Shown here: piece after piece, positions 62,250-64,000 of the stretch
Layout of the letters: each line of letters opens with the position of its first letter
Numbering within the stretch: the first letter of the stretch is position 1
Assembly: GCF_021602585.1 (NCBI RefSeq)
Contig: NZ_BQIP01000006.1
Coordinates: forward strand, 1 to 64,000
From: Pseudomonas faucium
GTDB taxonomy: Bacteria; Pseudomonadota; Gammaproteobacteria; Pseudomonadales; Pseudomonadaceae
Direction of reading: 5' to 3'
Length of the DNA: 64,000 nt
Program-made: the position numbers and the translations under genes
Notes under the pieces: generated by a model
What the model was told of the DNA's origin: nothing
Seen by the model: the letters and a program-made list of their open reading frames with translations, nothing else
Databases searched by the model: none

Positions 62250-64000
62250 TCAGGCCAGCAGGCCCAGCGACTTGGCCCGGGCCACCGCCTGGGTTCGACG
62301 CTCCACGCCCAGCTTGCTGTTGATGTGGCTGGCGTGGGTTTTGACGGTGTGCAGGGAAATGAACAACCGCTCGCTGATCTGCTGGTTGGAACAGCCCTGG
62401 GCAATCAGCTCCAGCACTGCCAGCTCACGGCCGCTCAGCGCTTCGCCAGCACCCGCGGCGGGCATGGCGAGCTCGGGCAGGTGCGCCAGCAGCTTGGCCT
62501 GAACCTGGCAAGCCGGCTGCGCAAGCAGCTGCTCTCGCAGCCATGCCGGATGCAGTTCTATCAGCCGCTGGAACGGCAGCAACACCCCGCCACGGGCTGC
62601 TGCCAGGGCCATTGGCAACTGCCCGGCAGCCTCGCCCTCGCGCCCGTCGGCCAGCAGCAGGAGCATCCACTGGCACGCCGCGCTCAAGGCCAGCAACATG
62701 CCGCCCGTGGCCTGGCCGCGCTCGACCAGGGCACATAGGCGTACCTCGGCCTCGTCGCTGCGCCCCTGTACCCGCTCGAGCAGCGCCTGCTGCAACTCGA
62801 TGTGCAAGGGCAGCAAGGGGTGGAACTCCGGCGCCGCCGCCGGATGCTCGCCGCCATAGGTCTGCCCCAGGCGCAGCAACCACGACTCGGCAAGGTCGGT
62901 ACGCCCCTGGGCCAGCCACAGCTCGCATTTGACCAGGGTAATCATGGCCAGGTAGAAGATCGGGGGCACGTCCCAGATGTGCATCAGCCGCTCGGCCTCG
63001 GCCAGCTCGGCGAACGCCTCGGCATAGTGGCCCTCGCGGCCATCGAGCGCGGCGATCACGCAGTGGCCGATGAGCACGCTGATGTCGCGACAGGCACGCG
63101 CCTCGCCCAGCCCGGCCCGCAGGCGCGCACGCCCCTGGGCCGGCTGCAGGCGCGAAACCAGCAGGTAGCCTTCGTACAGGGTCAAGCGCGCGCGCACGGC
63201 ATACAGGCGCTGCGCCGGCAACCCCTGCAGACGCTGCAACCCCTGGCTCACCTCCTCCAGTGCCCGCAGCACCTCGCCACGGGCATGCAGCACGCGGGCG
63301 CGGTCGTAGTGCGCCAGGGCCTCGAACAATGGGTTGCCGACACGCTGCGCCAGCTCGAGCGCTTCGCGGTTCCAGCCCCGCGCACGCCAGTAGTCGGCAT
63401 CGGCGATGGCCAGGTTCGACAGCGTCGACAGGCACACCAGCCGTTGCCCATAGCGCTTGCACGGCAGGCTCTGCAGCGCTTCGCTGCAATAGGCCAGGGT
63501 GCGCTGACGATCACCACGGCCACGGGCGATGACCCCGCTCAATGCCAGCCACTGCGCCAGCATCGACTTCTGCGCCGTGGCCGAAGGCGCGGGCAGGAAG
63601 CGGCTGAGGTTGCTCGCCAGTTCTTCTGCGGCATCCAGCTGGCAAGCCAGGCCCAGGGCCCAGCTGTACAGCACGATCAGCCGCGGGGTGCTGATCAGCA
63701 GGCTGTCGGGCAGGTCCATCTTCCAGCGCAGCAGCATGCCGACGTTCTGCTCGGCCAGCAGTTGCTCCTCCGAAAGGCTCTGCACCAGGTTGGCGGCAAC
63801 GTCCAGGTGGCCGGCGCGCAGAGCCTGCTCCACGGCTTCGTCGAGCAGGCCCTGGGCCTGGAACCAGCGGCAGGCACGCAGGTGCAGGCGAGCCAGCGGC
63901 TCGCTGGACTGGCGGCTGCGCAGCAGGTCGGAGAACAGGTGGTGATAACGGTACCACTGGCCATGCTCGTCGAGCGGCACCAGAAATACCTGGTGTGCCT
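62250..64000 (-). CDS. MalT-like LuxR-family regulator, C-terminal part (5' end outside window)
   Basis: The reading frame is open to the window edge, so the N-terminus is missing. About 583 residues remain. After YRYHHLFSDLLR, the typical end of the STAND ATPase part of MalT-type regulators, there is a long helical TPR-like domain, then a LuxR helix-turn-helix at the C-terminus (LSGRELAVLELIAQGCSNQQISERLF). Large regulators of this kind bind an inducer or partner and activate transcription. The ligand is unknown. It lies about 115 bases upstream of the receiver-TPR gene on the same strand. Confidence 0.88.
   Translation of the reverse strand, partial: AHQVFLVPLDEHGQWYRYHHLFSDLLRSRQSSEPLARLHLRACRWFQAQGLLDEAVEQALRAGHLDVAANLVQSLSEEQLLAEQNVGMLLRWKMDLPDSLLISTPRLIVLYSWALGLACQLDAAEELASNLSRFLPAPSATAQKSMLAQWLALSGVIARGRGDRQRTLAYCSEALQSLPCKRYGQRLVCLSTLSNLAIADADYWRARGWNREALELAQRVGNPLFEALAHYDRARVLHARGEVLRALEEVSQGLQRLQGLPAQRLYAVRARLTLYEGYLLVSRLQPAQGRARLRAGLGEARACRDISVLIGHCVIAALDGREGHYAEAFAELAEAERLMHIWDVPPIFYLAMITLVKCELWLAQGRTDLAESWLLRLGQTYGGEHPAAAPEFHPLLPLHIELQQALLERVQGRSDEAEVRLCALVERGQATGGMLLALSAACQWMLLLLADGREGEAAGQLPMALAAARGGVLLPFQRLIELHPAWLREQLLAQPACQVQAKLLAHLPELAMPAAGAGEALSGRELAVLELIAQGCSNQQISERLFISLHTVKTHASHINSKLGVERRTQAVARAKSLGLLA

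Overview
The window is a GC-rich (about 64 percent by eye), gene-dense stretch of a Pseudomonas chromosome, most likely the P. putida group. The support is: a lapF-type giant adhesin beside norR and its own type I exporter; the fruBKA/fruR cluster; the ampD-ampE-chemoreceptor/DUF1631/nadC neighbourhood shared with P. aeruginosa; and scattered REP/BIME elements with the GCCGGCAAGCCGGCTCCCAC core typical of P. putida. From memory, the gene order closely follows KT2440 from the lapF locus (PP_0806) down towards PP_0767. No search was run. No rRNA, tRNA, CRISPR array, prophage or insertion sequence was seen.

Layout. 1-192: end of a NorR-like sigma54 activator. 382-19541: a 4771-residue LapF-like biofilm adhesin with 46 Ig-like repeats, followed by its TolC, ABC and HlyD exporter genes. 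19654-21758: CheV behind a perfect FliA promoter motif, a small exported protein and a YkgJ-type metal-cluster protein. 21996-28673: an RND efflux adaptor and pump followed by a two-component system, then a small exported protein; this block lies between a BIME and a strong terminator. 28879-32725: an OprD-family porin, a diguanylate cyclase, a DUF2383 protein behind a sigma54 promoter plus IHF site, and a DUF3820 protein. 32834-40426: fruBKA, the divergent Cra/FruR regulator, and a TatD-like nuclease. 40488-48389: chemoreceptor, ampE, ampD, DUF1631 gene, nadC, and trxB under a predicted OxyR site. 48723-57544: cysZ, an unknown acidic protein, a BdlA-like soluble chemoreceptor, a GT4 glycosyltransferase, an Old Yellow Enzyme, glutathione peroxidase, a SlyD-like FKBP, a DUF3565 protein and pta. 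57582-64000: an OmpA-like lipoprotein, a metallo-hydrolase, a MazEF-type toxin-antitoxin pair, a sensorless histidine kinase overlapping a receiver-TPR protein, and the 3' part of a MalT-like LuxR regulator.

How the genes fit together. Surface attachment (LapF and exporter), c-di-GMP synthesis, chemotaxis/dispersal (CheV, two chemoreceptors) and fructose uptake with its Cra regulator are interleaved with redox defence (trxB, glutathione peroxidase, OYE). The least explained pieces are the sensorless kinase with its REC-TPR partner, the sigma54/IHF promoter in front of the DUF2383 gene, the paired palindromes between the DUF1631 gene and nadC, and the boxes around the toxin-antitoxin promoter. 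All regulatory calls come from reading motifs by eye. Gene starts were chosen by start codon, ribosome-binding site and family N-terminus.
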